13,663 nt of DNA from Neisseriaceae bacterium (lineage in GTDB: Bacteria; Pseudomonadota; Gammaproteobacteria; Burkholderiales; Neisseriaceae): positions 1 through 13,663 of the forward strand of contig JAGNPU010000014.1 in assembly GCA_017989485.1 (NCBI GenBank), given 5' to 3'. Of this stretch, positions 1-7,209 are shown piece by piece; the stretch's first letter is position 1; each line of letters begins with the position of its first letter. Both the position numbers and the translations under genes were made by a program. The notes beneath the pieces are model-generated. The model saw nothing but the letters and a program-made list of their open reading frames with translations, ran no database searches and was not told where the DNA came from.

Positions 1-1
1 G

Positions 2-217
2 AATATGGCGGTGCAGGTGGTGGCCTTGTCTGATGCCGCGCGCGCCAATGAGGTCAAGCAGCGCCTGAGTGCGGCGGGTTTGCCAGCCTATGTCAGCAGC
101 GGCGGCAACAATATTTCGCGCGTGCGCCTGGGCCCGTTTAAAAGCCGTGCCGATGCCGATCGTGCGGTCAATGAATTGAAAAAACATGGCTTTAATGGCC
201 TCGTGGTGAGCCAGTAG
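2..217 (+). CDS. SPOR-domain protein (DedD-like), C-terminal part only
   Basis: The reading frame is open at the left edge of the window, so only the last 71 residues are visible. They read as a SPOR domain: a start of the type AVQVVALSD, a middle GLPAYV, and the ending RVRLGPFKSRADADRAV followed by a final LKKHGFNGLVV strand. SPOR domains bind denuded septal peptidoglycan in the periplasm, and proteins such as DedD and FtsN carry one at the C terminus behind a membrane anchor. The anchor lies outside the window. The methionine codon at position 5 sits inside the domain and is unlikely to be the start. The gene stops three bases before cvpA. The order folC-dedD-cvpA-purF is well known in proteobacteria, which supports a DedD-like identity. 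The SPOR domain is well supported; the exact family name is inferred from context. Confidence 0.82.
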   Translation, partial: NMAVQVVALSDAARANEVKQRLSAAGLPAYVSSGGNNISRVRLGPFKSRADADRAVNELKKHGFNGLVVSQ

Positions 218-220
218 TCC

Positions 221-709
221 ATGACCTTATTTGACTATTTCGCCTTAATCATTATTGGCCTGAGTACCCTCGTGGCCTTGATGCGTGGCGTGGTCGCCGA
301 GTTGGCTTCTTTGGTGACTTGGGTGGTGGCCTTCTTGGTGGGTAAGGTGTTTGCCGTGCCCTTTGCCCAGATCGCCCTGCCCAATATTGATCCCCCCAAC
401 TTACGTATTGCCCTGTCTTTTATCCTCTTGTTTTTCGTGGCTTGGATTGCCCAGTACTTCCTGCGTTCCTTTTTGACTTCGGCCATTAGTGCCCTCGGAT
501 TAGGCGCCATTAACCGCCTGCTTGGTTTGGTGTTTGGTTTTGTCCGTGGGGTGTTGGTGATGGTGGTGATTGTGGGTGTGTGTGGCTTTACTGAACTACC
601 CAAGCAACCTGAGTGGCAGGCGTCTTTGACGGCGCCGACATTCGAACTTCTGGTGACGCAGGCCCTGCCTTACTTGCCAGAATCTCTCGCAGCAGAAATC
701 CCTTATTGA
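221..709 (+). CDS. cvpA: CvpA family inner-membrane protein
   Basis: This 162-residue protein has the usual length and hydrophobic profile of CvpA, named for colicin V production in E. coli. About four membrane segments are visible, near residues 4-22, 28-48, 62-80 and 103-122. The family hallmark is seen as [16 protein letters not shown] at residues 95-110, with another RG pair at 22-23. The tail after residue 125 is polar and proline-rich. The start follows the preceding stop by three bases, and a GGTGAG ribosome site inside the end of that gene (205-210) is suitably spaced, so the two genes are probably translated together. purF follows 29 bases later. The biochemical role of CvpA is poorly defined; links to envelope integrity are reported for the family. 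The identification is firm from motif and neighbours. Confidence 0.92.
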   Translation: MTLFDYFALIIIGLSTLVALMRGVVAELASLVTWVVAFLVGKVFAVPFAQIALPNIDPPNLRIALSFILLFFVAWIAQYFLRSFLTSAISALGLGAINRLLGLVFGFVRGVLVMVVIVGVCGFTELPKQPEWQASLTAPTFELLVTQALPYLPESLAAEIPY

Positions 710-726
710 CCTTCAATTCATGGAAC

Positions 727-730
727 AGGA
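727..730 (+). promoter_or_regulatory. Ribosome binding site fixing the purF start
   Basis: AGGA lies eight bases before the ATG at 739. This supports that ATG, whose second codon is the catalytic cysteine, over an in-frame ATG at 613 that would add 42 residues read out of frame from the cvpA end. Confidence 0.7.
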
Positions 731-738
731 ACCAACAA

Positions 739-2262
739 ATGTGCGGTATATTAGGTGTTGTCAGTCATAGTCCCGTCAATCAAACCCTGTACGATGGTTT
801 ACAATTATTACAGCATCGCGGCCAAGATGCTGCTGGTATTGTGACCACTCACAACAATACGTTCCACATGCACAAAGGCAGCGGCATGGTGCAAGATGTG
901 TTCCGCACCCGCAATATGCGTAATCTGGTCGGCCATGCCGGCATCGCCCACGTGCGTTACCCCACCGCCGGCAGTGCCCAAAACAGTGCCGAAGCACAGC
1001 CGTTTTATGTCAATTCTCCTTTTGGCATCGTGTTGGCCCACAACGGCAACCTCACCAATACCGAAGAGCTGTTCGAAAACATTTGCCACAGCGACCTGCG
1101 CCACATCAACACCAATTCTGATTCTGAGGTTTTGCTGAACGTGTTCGCCCATGAGCTAGAGCAGCAGGCCAGTGGCAAACACCTGACCGTAGACAATATT
1201 TTTGCCGCCGTGTCGGCCTTGCACCAGCGCGTACGTGGTGCGTATGCCGTGGTGGCGATGATTGCCGGCTATGGCATTTTGGCCTTCCGTGACCCCAACG
1301 GCATCCGTCCGTTAATCTTAGGCCATCAGAAAATCGACGGCAAAGACAGCTATGTGGTGAGCTCAGAATCAGTGGCCTTAGACTGTTCTGGCTACAGCAT
1401 CATGCGCGACGTGGACGCCGGTGAAGCGGTGTTCATTTCCTTTGCCGGTGAGCTACACGCCAAACAGTGTGCCGAACACCACAAAATGGCGCCTTGCCTG
1501 TTTGAATACGTTTACTTTGCTCGCCCTGATTCGGTTTTGGATGGGATTTCAGTGTATCAGGCGCGTTTAAACATGGGCGTGACCCTGGCCGAGAAAGTGA
1601 AGAGAGAGCTGCCCATCGACGAGATCGATGTGGTGATGCCGATTCCCGATACCAGTCGCCCCAGTGCCTTACAATTGGCCGCGGCCTTAAACTTGCCTTA
1701 CCGCGAAGGCTTTATCAAAAATCGCTACATTGGCCGCACCTTCATCATGCCCGGTCAGGCGGTTCGCCGTAAGTCGGTGCGTCAAAAGCTGAACCCTGTG
1801 GCCTGTGAGTTTGCCGGTAAAAACGTGTTGTTGGTGGATGACTCCATTGTCCGCGGGACGACCAGCCAGGAAATCGTGGAAATGGCCCGCATGGCCGGCG
1901 CCAAGAAAGTGTATTTTGCGTCTGCGGCGCCTGAGGTGCGTTACCCCAACGTTTACGGCATAGACATGCCCACCCGACAAGAACTGTTGGCCACCGACCG
2001 TGACGTGGCGCAAATTGCCGCCAATATTTCTGCCGACGGCGTGGTGTTTCAAGACCTCGATGCGCTGATTCACGCGGTGCAAATGGTGAACCCCGAGATT
2101 AAAGAGTTTGATACCTCTTGTTTTGATGGCCGCTACGTGACCGGCGACATCGACGAAGCCTATTTGCAAAAGCTAGAGGCCAATCAGTTGAAGATGAAGG
2201 CCAGTCAAACGTCTGCCGACGTGGACGTGGGCATGGTCGACCATAATCTAAACGTGGGTTAA
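739..2262 (+). CDS. purF: Amidophosphoribosyltransferase (glutamine PRPP amidotransferase)
   Basis: PurF catalyses the first committed step of de novo purine synthesis: PRPP plus glutamine gives 5-phosphoribosylamine, glutamate and pyrophosphate, in the cytoplasm. The 507 residues match the usual length of about 505. The N-terminal class II glutaminase domain begins MCGILGVV. Cys2 is the nucleophile once Met is removed, which fixes the start at 739. HVRYPTAGS (residues 71-79) and HNGNL (101-105) are further glutaminase-domain motifs. The C-terminal phosphoribosyltransferase domain carries the PRPP-binding motif [13 protein letters not shown] at 363-375. No iron-sulfur ligand set or propeptide is seen, as expected for the E. 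coli type. The gene lies 29 bases after cvpA and ends just before a strong terminator, so it is probably the last gene of this operon. I did not identify a PurR-type operator here. Confidence 0.97.
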   Translation: MCGILGVVSHSPVNQTLYDGLQLLQHRGQDAAGIVTTHNNTFHMHKGSGMVQDVFRTRNMRNLVGHAGIAHVRYPTAGSAQNSAEAQPFYVNSPFGIVLAHNGNLTNTEELFENICHSDLRHINTNSDSEVLLNVFAHELEQQASGKHLTVDNIFAAVSALHQRVRGAYAVVAMIAGYGILAFRDPNGIRPLILGHQKIDGKDSYVVSSESVALDCSGYSIMRDVDAGEAVFISFAGELHAKQCAEHHKMAPCLFEYVYFARPDSVLDGISVYQARLNMGVTLAEKVKRELPIDEIDVVMPIPDTSRPSALQLAAALNLPYREGFIKNRYIGRTFIMPGQAVRRKSVRQKLNPVACEFAGKNVLLVDDSIVRGTTSQEIVEMARMAGAKKVYFASAAPEVRYPNVYGIDMPTRQELLATDRDVAQIAANISADGVVFQDLDALIHAVQMVNPEIKEFDTSCFDGRYVTGDIDEAYLQKLEANQLKMKASQTSADVDVGMVDHNLNVG

Positions 2263-2274
2263 GCGTTTAGGGTT

Positions 2275-2306
2275 AAAAAACACCACGGCCTGCCGTGGTG
2301 TTTTTT
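2275..2306. terminator. Bidirectional rho-independent terminator between purF and the pirin gene
   Basis: An eight-pair stem CACCACGG/CCGTGGTG (2281-2288 and 2293-2300) with a four-base loop is flanked by A6 on the left and a run of eight T on the right. It sits between two converging genes, purF and the pirin gene, and has the right shape to stop transcription in both directions. Confidence 0.93.
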
Positions 2307-2326
2307 TTGTGTCTCAATGCTTAGGC

Positions 2327-3145
2327 TCAGGCAAAGAGGCCGGCATGGTAGTCGGCAAAGGCTTGCCGAATCTCTTCCTCGGTGTTCATCACAAAGGGGC
2401 CATATTGCACCATCGGTTCGTCGATGCGCGCGCCGTGACACACCAAGACTTCGGCGCCGCTGCTGGCCGTTATCTGCAGCGTGGTGCCGGTGCTGAGCAC
2501 GCCCAGGCGCTGGGCGCCCAATCGGTGTTCGCCTATTTGCGCTTCGCCGCTTAACACATACACCAGGGCCGTGTCCTGTTCGGGCAGGGTGAGCCGCTCT
2601 TGCCTGGCGTGGTCAAAGGTGATGAAGTAAATGCCTGGCTGCGTGTGCTCGGGCGTGAACGGGGTGCGTTGTCCCGCCAGCTGGCCGGCCACCACGCGCA
2701 CGCTGTTGCCCGCGTCGGTGTGGGTCAGCTGGGTGTCGTAGTCAACATAGTCAGGCTTTTGGGTTTTTAAGGCCTTGGGCACGTTGAGCCAAAACTGCAT
2801 GCCACGCATTTTGCCTGCCGTTTGTGCCGGCATTTCACTGTGGATGATGCCGCTGCCGGTGCGCATCCACTGAACGCCGTTGTCGCTAATCGTGCCCTGG
2901 TTGCCGGTGCTGTCTTCGTGGGTCATGCGGCCGTTGAGCATGAAGGTAATGGTGTCGAAGCCGCGATGGGGGTGGGCGGGGAAGCCGGCAATGTAATCAT
3001 TGGCCACGTCAGAGCCAAACTCATCCAGCATCACAAAAGGGTTGGTGTGGACATAGGCCTGGCTGGCAAACACCCGTTGCAGTTTGACGCCGGCGCCATC
3101 TTCGGTGGCTTGGGCGGTAAGGACGGCGCGAATGTGGCGGTTCAT
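2327..3145 (-). CDS. Pirin family protein (bicupin, possible quercetin 2,3-dioxygenase)
   Basis: This is a 272-residue bicupin of the pirin family. The N-terminal cupin shows the family metal-binding set: HPHRGFDT with His58 and His60, then GIIHSEMP with His102 and Glu104. These are the four residues that hold iron in pirin and in E. coli YhhW. The segment MQWLNVP-like (seen as MQFWLNVPK at about 116-124) is also typical. The C-terminal cupin (about residues 150-250) has no clear metal set, as usual. Some bacterial pirins act as quercetinases; others are linked to stress or to binding metabolic enzymes, so the substrate is not deducible. A ribosome site (AAGGAA on the minus strand, plus positions 3152-3157) lies seven bases before the ATG. 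It appears to be a single-gene unit, since terminators lie on both sides. Confidence 0.92.
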   Translation of the reverse strand: MNRHIRAVLTAQATEDGAGVKLQRVFASQAYVHTNPFVMLDEFGSDVANDYIAGFPAHPHRGFDTITFMLNGRMTHEDSTGNQGTISDNGVQWMRTGSGIIHSEMPAQTAGKMRGMQFWLNVPKALKTQKPDYVDYDTQLTHTDAGNSVRVVAGQLAGQRTPFTPEHTQPGIYFITFDHARQERLTLPEQDTALVYVLSGEAQIGEHRLGAQRLGVLSTGTTLQITASSGAEVLVCHGARIDEPMVQYGPFVMNTEEEIRQAFADYHAGLFA

Positions 3146-3284
3146 GGTGTGTTCCTTGTGGGTTTAGGGTTAGTTTTGATTGTATGCGCAATGGTGAAGG
3201 CGATGGGTGAAATGAATGCATGATACTGATGGATATTGTTCATGTGTTCGGGGCAGGCTATGGGCTGCGGCGGGACCCGACCAC

Positions 3285-3310
3285 AAAAAACCCGCCTCGG
3301 GGCGGGTTTT
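3285..3310 (-). terminator. Rho-independent terminator of the PBP7-type gene
   Basis: Read on the minus strand, the stem CCCGCC/GGCGGG with a four-base loop is extended by A-T pairs and followed by T6 (plus positions 3285-3290 are A6). It lies 25 bases beyond the stop codon of the endopeptidase gene and separates it from the pirin gene. Four T on the plus-strand side make it weaker in that direction. Confidence 0.9.
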
Positions 3311-3334
3311 GATGGGGAGGACGCTCAAGAAAGC

Positions 3335-4318
3335 TTAGAGGCTTTTTTGCTGTGCCACCCAAGACTGAATCGCTTTGGCGTCGGTCACGCGGGTGGCCGA
3401 GGAAGAGGAGTTCAGCAACACGATGATGAGGGGTTGGTTGGCCAAGGTGGCGTGTAACACCATGCCACGGCCCGCTTCACGGATGTAGCCGGTTTTTTGC
3501 AAATCAATTTTCCATTCGCCTTCATTCACCAGGCGGTTGCTGTTGCCGTAGCGCTCAACGCGGCCGTTGGCCATTTGTACCACGCCCTTGGTGTCGGTGC
3601 TGTTAAAGCGGATGGCGGGATAGTTATAGGCGTGTTTCACCAATAGGGCCAAGTCAGCAGCGGTAGACACATTGCGCTTGTCTAGGCCGGTGGGGTCGTA
3701 AAAAGCCGTGTTGTACATGCCCAGTGAGCGTGATTTTTGGTTCATTTTTTGAATAAACTCAGGCATGCCGCCGGCAAAGGTGGTGCGGGCCAGGGCGTGA
3801 GAGGCGCGGTTTTCGCTGCTCATCAAGGCCAGGTGTAGCAGCTCAGAGCGCGGCAGGGTGGTGCCTATCGCCAAGCGGCTAGAGGTGCCTTTGACGCGGT
3901 CAATTTCTGCGTCGGTAATGGTGATGGGCGTATTCATGTCGACGCGGGCGTCGAGGAACACCAGCGACATCACCAGTTTGGAAATCGAGGCAATCGGCAT
4001 GACCTGGTTGGCGTTTTTCTCGTACAACACTTCCCCGGTTTTGCTGTTCATGACCAAGGCCGCACGTGAGTGCAAGGCCAGGTTGGCGATGGCGCTGTTG
4101 GTGGCGCTGTTGTAGTGAGGGTCGAGTAATTCCGCAATTCTGTCGGTAGACGGATTGGTTTGGAAGTTTTTCTCAAGAAACTGACCCAGAAGGTCTAAGT
4201 CGTCGTCGGTGGTGTCTGCGTAGGCAGGCACGCTTAAAGACAGGCTTAGGCCTAATAATAAGGTCGAGCACACTTTGGTGCTGAATTGGAACAGTGATCT
4301 AGTCATGTTTATGCCCAT
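3335..4318 (-). CDS. pbpG: D-alanyl-D-alanine endopeptidase, PBP7 type
   Basis: This periplasmic penicillin-binding protein cuts D-Ala-meso-DAP cross-links in peptidoglycan. The 327 residues begin with a signal peptide: a short basic start, a leucine/serine-rich core at about 17-30, and a cleavage site AYA-D after residue 34. The three serine-peptidase motifs of the S11 family are present: SISK (Ser111, Lys114), SEN (168-170) and KTG (275-277). MPIASISKL and LALMSSENRA closely resemble E. coli PBP7 as remembered. There is no C-terminal amphipathic anchor as in PBP5/6, which favours the endopeptidase class over the carboxypeptidases. The start is uncertain: no ribosome site is obvious before the first ATG, and an ATG four codons later (at 4306) would keep the signal peptide. 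The long leader upstream may fold (see 4331-4382). Confidence 0.93.
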   Translation of the reverse strand: MGINMTRSLFQFSTKVCSTLLLGLSLSLSVPAYADTTDDDLDLLGQFLEKNFQTNPSTDRIAELLDPHYNSATNSAIANLALHSRAALVMNSKTGEVLYEKNANQVMPIASISKLVMSLVFLDARVDMNTPITITDAEIDRVKGTSSRLAIGTTLPRSELLHLALMSSENRASHALARTTFAGGMPEFIQKMNQKSRSLGMYNTAFYDPTGLDKRNVSTAADLALLVKHAYNYPAIRFNSTDTKGVVQMANGRVERYGNSNRLVNEGEWKIDLQKTGYIREAGRGMVLHATLANQPLIIVLLNSSSSATRVTDAKAIQSWVAQQKSL

Positions 4319-4330
4319 AGTAGAGTGGGG

Positions 4331-4382
4331 GCCATACGCTATGCATGCTGCAAGGCTGCTAAGGCAAGGGCAGCGGTATGGT
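4331..4382 (-). repeat. Imperfect inverted repeat in the leader of the PBP7-type gene
   Basis: CCATACGCT at 4332-4340 pairs with AGC-G-GTATGG at 4372-4381, nine pairs with one bulged base. A further G-T wobble closes the outside. GCTGC/GCAGC pairs lie inside. On the minus strand the structure ends about 13 bases before the start codon at 4318, where no clear ribosome site is seen, so it could affect translation. The pairing is seen; the function is inferred. Confidence 0.5.
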
Positions 4383-4450
4383 CGCCAGGGTTTACGTCGT
4401 TAAACGATAGGGAAAGAGGTGCACAGAGGCCAGAGGCTGACATCCACGCC

Positions 4451-4488
4451 ATTTTTAAGGAGACGACGTGAAGCATCATCTTAAAAAT
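4451..4488. repeat. Perfect 9-base inverted repeat with 20-base loop
   Basis: ATTTTTAAG (4451-4459) is exactly complementary to CTTAAAAAT (4480-4488). On the plus strand the left arm shares AAG with an AAGGAG ribosome-site-like sequence (4457-4462). On the minus strand it would fall in the leader of the PBP7-type mRNA if the promoter at 4507-4535 is used. It could be an RNA hairpin or a protein binding site. Confidence 0.55.
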
Positions 4489-4521
4489 AACGGGCATAAC
4501 AACATCATACTAATAGGCTAA
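4468..4521 (+). CDS. Possible 17-residue micro-ORF with strong ribosome site
   Basis: A GTG codon five bases after a full AAGGAG begins a frame of 17 codons ending in TAA at 4519. The product would be MKHHLKNNGHNNIILIG. It is rich in His, Asn and Ile. Nothing else is recognised in it. The strong ribosome site is the main support; so short a frame can easily occur by chance, and no plus-strand promoter before it is clear. If real, it could act as a leader peptide for argD, since terminator-like hairpins follow before that gene. Confidence 0.22.
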   Translation: MKHHLKNNGHNNIILIG

Positions 4522-4535
4522 AAACGGATTGGCAA
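4507..4535 (-). promoter_or_regulatory. Candidate promoter for the PBP7-type gene
   Basis: On the minus strand TTGCCA (plus 4530-4535) and TAGTAT (plus 4507-4512) are separated by 17 bases, five of six and four of six matches to the sigma-70 hexamers. It would give a leader of roughly 180 bases containing both inverted repeats of the gap. Confidence 0.35.
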
Positions 4536-4600
4536 TCTTAATTTACAGATTTTACCGGTTTTTACACCTATAGTTGTCCTTAATGAGCAAACGCCCCCAT

Positions 4601-4639
4601 AAAGGACTCAGGCCCCGCGGCTTAGTTCCCCTTTTTTTT
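4601..4639 (+). terminator. Weak terminator-like hairpin upstream of argD
   Basis: ACTCAGGCC (4606-4614) can pair with GGCTTAGT (4619-4626), with one mismatch and one bulge around a short CCGC loop. After TCCCC comes a run of eight T (4632-4639). The imperfect stem and the spacing before the T run make this weaker than the other terminators in the window. A second small hairpin, AAGCC/GGCTT followed by G and T5 (4657-4680), lies just after it. Confidence 0.35.
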
Positions 4640-4877
4640 AGCAGATAACGCGGAAAAAGCCAATAATCAGGCTTGTTTTTGGCCGTCGCCATCGATTTTA
4701 TAAGAATAAACAGCATAATGTGTGATTTGTTCGGCGTGAACATCGTTTTTGTGTGGAATTTCTTGTATGATTTGTGATTCAGATTTAAACCGAAAACCGC
4801 ATGGGTATGGCCCTGTATCGGGTTATTGTGGCGAATAGACATTTTGACTAAACAATCAGCAGATTAAAGAGAACAGC

Positions 4878-6068
4878 ATGCAAAATTATTTGACCCCGAA
4901 TTTTTCTTTTGCCCCTATGGTGCCTGAGCGTGGGCTGGGCAGTCGCGTGTGGGACACTGAGGGTCGTGACTACATCGATTTGGCCGGTGGTATTGCGGTC
5001 AATGCTTTGGGCCATGCCCATCCTGTCTTAATTGATGCCTTGACTACTCAGGCGCATAAGCTGTGGCACGTCTCTAATATTTACACGACGCAGCCGGCGC
5101 AGGATTTGGCCAAGGCCTTGGTGACGCATACGTTTGCGGACAAGGTGTTTTTTGCCAACTCGGGCGCAGAGGCTAATGAGGCCGCGTTTAAGCTGGCGCG
5201 TAAATACGCCTTTGACCACCACGGTCCTGAAAAAAACGAAATCATTGCCTGCGTCAACGGCTTTCATGGCCGCACCCTGTTTACCGTCAGCGTGGGCGGC
5301 CAGCCTAAGTATCAGGAAGGCTTTGCGCCCCTGCCCGGCGGCATCAAGCACGTGCCGTTTAACGACGTGGCGGCGCTTAAGGCCATGGTCAGCGCCAAAA
5401 CCTGCGCCATTGTGATCGAGCCCATACAGGGCGAGAGCGGCGTATTGCCGGCGACGCAGGCTTTTATGCAGGCCGCGCGCGACCTGTGTGATGAACATCA
5501 GGCCTTGTTGGTGCTGGACGAAGTCCAAACCGGCATGGGCCGCACCGGGGCGCTGTATGCTTATGAAGCCTACGGCATTGCCCCAGACATTTTGAGCACG
5601 GCCAAGGCCTTAGGCTCAGGCTTTCCCTTGGCGGCCATGTTGACGACCGAAAAGGTGGCGCCTAGCCTTAGCGCCGGGTCGCACGGCACCACGTTTGGGG
5701 GCAACCCCTTGGCCTGTGCCGTGGGCCTGGCGGCGTTTAACCTGATTAACCACCCCGACACCCTGGCCAACGTGGCCAAGCAAAGCGACGCCTTAATGGC
5801 CGATTTGCGCGCGATTGGTGCCGAAACCGGCGTGTTTTCTGAAGTGCGTGGGCAAGGCCTGTTAATCGGCTGCGTGTTGAGCGACGACTATGCCGCCCGT
5901 TTGGGCGACATCAGCCAGGTGGCGTTGGCCAATGGCCTGATGGTGTTAAAGGCGGGCAGCCAGGTATTGCGTCTGGCACCTAGCCTGCTGTTGACGGATG
6001 AAGAGCGCATAGAAGGCATGAAGCGCCTGCGTTTGGCCATCCAACAGCTGTTGGCGTCGGCCGCATGA
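4878..6068 (+). CDS. argD: Acetylornithine / succinyldiaminopimelate aminotransferase
   Basis: ArgD is a cytoplasmic PLP-dependent class III aminotransferase. It interconverts N-acetylornithine and N-acetylglutamate semialdehyde in arginine synthesis, and in many bacteria also serves lysine synthesis. The 396 residues fit the family. Visible motifs in order are NSGAEANEAAFKLAR (94-108, cofactor phosphate binding), GFHGRT (128-133), LDEVQTGMGRTG (213-224, Asp214 facing the pyridine nitrogen), TAKALGSGFP (241-250, Lys243 forming the PLP Schiff base) and GTTFGGNPLA (270-279). The short N terminus without an extension favours ArgD over ornithine or GABA aminotransferases, although the three share folds. 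The ribosome site is weak (AAGAGA about seven bases before the ATG). The long leader region may be regulated. pheA follows after 64 bases with no terminator between, so co-transcription is likely. Confidence 0.93.
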   Translation: MQNYLTPNFSFAPMVPERGLGSRVWDTEGRDYIDLAGGIAVNALGHAHPVLIDALTTQAHKLWHVSNIYTTQPAQDLAKALVTHTFADKVFFANSGAEANEAAFKLARKYAFDHHGPEKNEIIACVNGFHGRTLFTVSVGGQPKYQEGFAPLPGGIKHVPFNDVAALKAMVSAKTCAIVIEPIQGESGVLPATQAFMQAARDLCDEHQALLVLDEVQTGMGRTGALYAYEAYGIAPDILSTAKALGSGFPLAAMLTTEKVAPSLSAGSHGTTFGGNPLACAVGLAAFNLINHPDTLANVAKQSDALMADLRAIGAETGVFSEVRGQGLLIGCVLSDDYAARLGDISQVALANGLMVLKAGSQVLRLAPSLLLTDEERIEGMKRLRLAIQQLLASAA

Positions 6069-6132
6069 AGGCCTTAAGCGCCCTAGCGCGCCGATGGCGT
6101 ATGAACCCAGAAAAACGATAAAAGGATAGGTT

Positions 6133-7209
6133 ATGTCGGTTGATGAGCAGTTAACGCCCCATCGCGAGGCGATTGATCAAATTGATCAAACCATCGTGAC
6201 CCTGTTAAACAAACGTGCGGGCCATGCCCAAGCCATCGGGGTGTTGAAAGGCAGTGGGGTGGTGTATCGCCCCGAACGCGAGGCCGAAGTGCTGCGCCGG
6301 ATTAAGGCGGTCAACCCTGGCCCGTTGCCCGACGAAGCCGTGGCGCGCCTGTTTCGGGAAATCATGAGTGAGTGCTTGGCCATAGAGCGGCCGTTGACGA
6401 TTACCTATTTGGGCCCAGAAGGCACGTTTAGCCAACTGGCCGCGACCAAGCACTTTGGGCACGCCGCCCATACCCAGGCTTGTGGCACCATAGACGAATG
6501 TTTTCGTCTGGTCGAAGCGCGTCATGCCGATTACGTGGTGGCGCCGATTGAAAACTCCACCGAAGGCGCCGTAGGCCGCACCCTCGACTTGCTGGTGTCG
6601 TCGCCGCTCAAGGCCTGTGGTGAAGTGGTGTTGCGCATCCACCATCAGCTGCTGCGCCAGAGTGAAGGGTTTGCCGGCGTGACCAAGGTGTATGCCCATG
6701 CCCAAGCACTGGCCCAGTGTAACGAATGGTTGAGCAAGCACCTGCCGGATACGGTCGAACGTATTTCGGTGTCGAGCAATGCCGAGGCCGCGCGCCTGGC
6801 GGCACAGGATTCCAGCGTGGTGGCGATTGCGTCACAGGCGGCCGCCGAGCGTTATGACTTGGTGAAGATTGCCACCAATATTGAAGACGAGCCTAATAAC
6901 ACCACGCGCTTCTTGGTGTTGGGCCATCAGGGCACCAGCAGCACCGGCTTAGACAAAACCTCACTCATTGTGTCGGCACCGAATCAGCCCGGCGCCGTCC
7001 ACACCATGTTGCAGCCGTTTGCCAATTTTGGGGTGTCCATGACCAAGCTGGAAAGCCGTCCTTCGCGCGCCGGCCTGTGGGACTATGTGTTTTTCATCGA
7101 CATTGAAGGCCATCATGAAGATGAGGGCGTCAGCGCTGCCTTGGCCGAACTGGCCGCAAGGGCAGCATTCATCAAACAAATTGGGTCTTATCCCGTGGCG
7201 GTTTTATAA
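6133..7209 (+). CDS. pheA: Bifunctional chorismate mutase / prephenate dehydratase (P-protein)
   Basis: PheA turns chorismate into prephenate and then phenylpyruvate, the committed branch to phenylalanine. The 358 residues hold three domains. The first (about 1-88) is an AroQ-type chorismate mutase helical domain whose Arg11, Arg28 and Lys39 fall at the same positions as the E. coli catalytic residues. The second (about 89-268) is a prephenate dehydratase domain with YLGPEGTFSQ (92-101), ENSTEG (140-145) and the catalytic TTRF motif (257-260). The third (about 275-358) is an ACT domain with ESRPSR (307-312), the phenylalanine feedback site. A good ribosome site, AAGGA, lies six bases before the ATG. 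Phe-rich leader codons are absent upstream, so control by classic attenuation is not indicated; feedback inhibition through the ACT domain is expected from the family. Confidence 0.96.
   Translation: MSVDEQLTPHREAIDQIDQTIVTLLNKRAGHAQAIGVLKGSGVVYRPEREAEVLRRIKAVNPGPLPDEAVARLFREIMSECLAIERPLTITYLGPEGTFSQLAATKHFGHAAHTQACGTIDECFRLVEARHADYVVAPIENSTEGAVGRTLDLLVSSPLKACGEVVLRIHHQLLRQSEGFAGVTKVYAHAQALAQCNEWLSKHLPDTVERISVSSNAEAARLAAQDSSVVAIASQAAAERYDLVKIATNIEDEPNNTTRFLVLGHQGTSSTGLDKTSLIVSAPNQPGAVHTMLQPFANFGVSMTKLESRPSRAGLWDYVFFIDIEGHHEDEGVSAALAELAARAAFIKQIGSYPVAVL

Larger units (their letters stand above)
4319..4877. other. 559-base intergenic gap between divergent pbpG-like gene and argD
   Basis: No convincing protein gene is present. 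The gap becomes AT-rich from about 4480. It holds an imperfect inverted repeat (4331-4382), a 9-base perfect inverted repeat (4451-4459 and 4480-4488), a candidate 17-residue micro-ORF (4468-4521) and a minus-strand promoter candidate (4507-4535). A long-range inverted repeat TAAAAAC/GTTTTTA (4519-4525 and 4558-4564) is also present, as are two weak terminator-like hairpins on the plus strand (4601-4639 and 4654-4680). Promoters for both flanking genes must lie here. A TATGAT hexamer near 4766 is a possible -10 for argD, but its -35 partner is poor. I saw no clear arginine-repressor box. Confidence 0.6.

Noticed and set aside
613..738. In-frame N-terminal extension of purF by 42 residues from an upstream ATG
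   Set aside because: It overlaps the end of cvpA in another frame, and PurF must begin Met-Cys so that the cysteine becomes N-terminal; a ribosome site supports 739.
2822..3223. 133-residue plus-strand frame opposite the pirin gene
   Set aside because: Antisense to a gene with an intact metal-binding set and ribosome site; no domain recognised.
4552..4842. 96-residue open frame on the minus strand in the pbpG-argD gap
   Set aside because: Basic, asparagine/lysine-rich composition typical of AT-rich non-coding DNA; no recognisable domain and no good ribosome site seen.
6065..6132. Classic phenylalanine attenuator before pheA
   Set aside because: The spacer has no phenylalanine codon run and no hairpin followed by a T run.
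6205..6741. 178-residue open frame opposite pheA, and similar antisense frames at 1687-2169 and 5028-5528
   Set aside because: Shadows of well-identified genes on the plus strand, arising from the strong codon bias of GC-rich genes.
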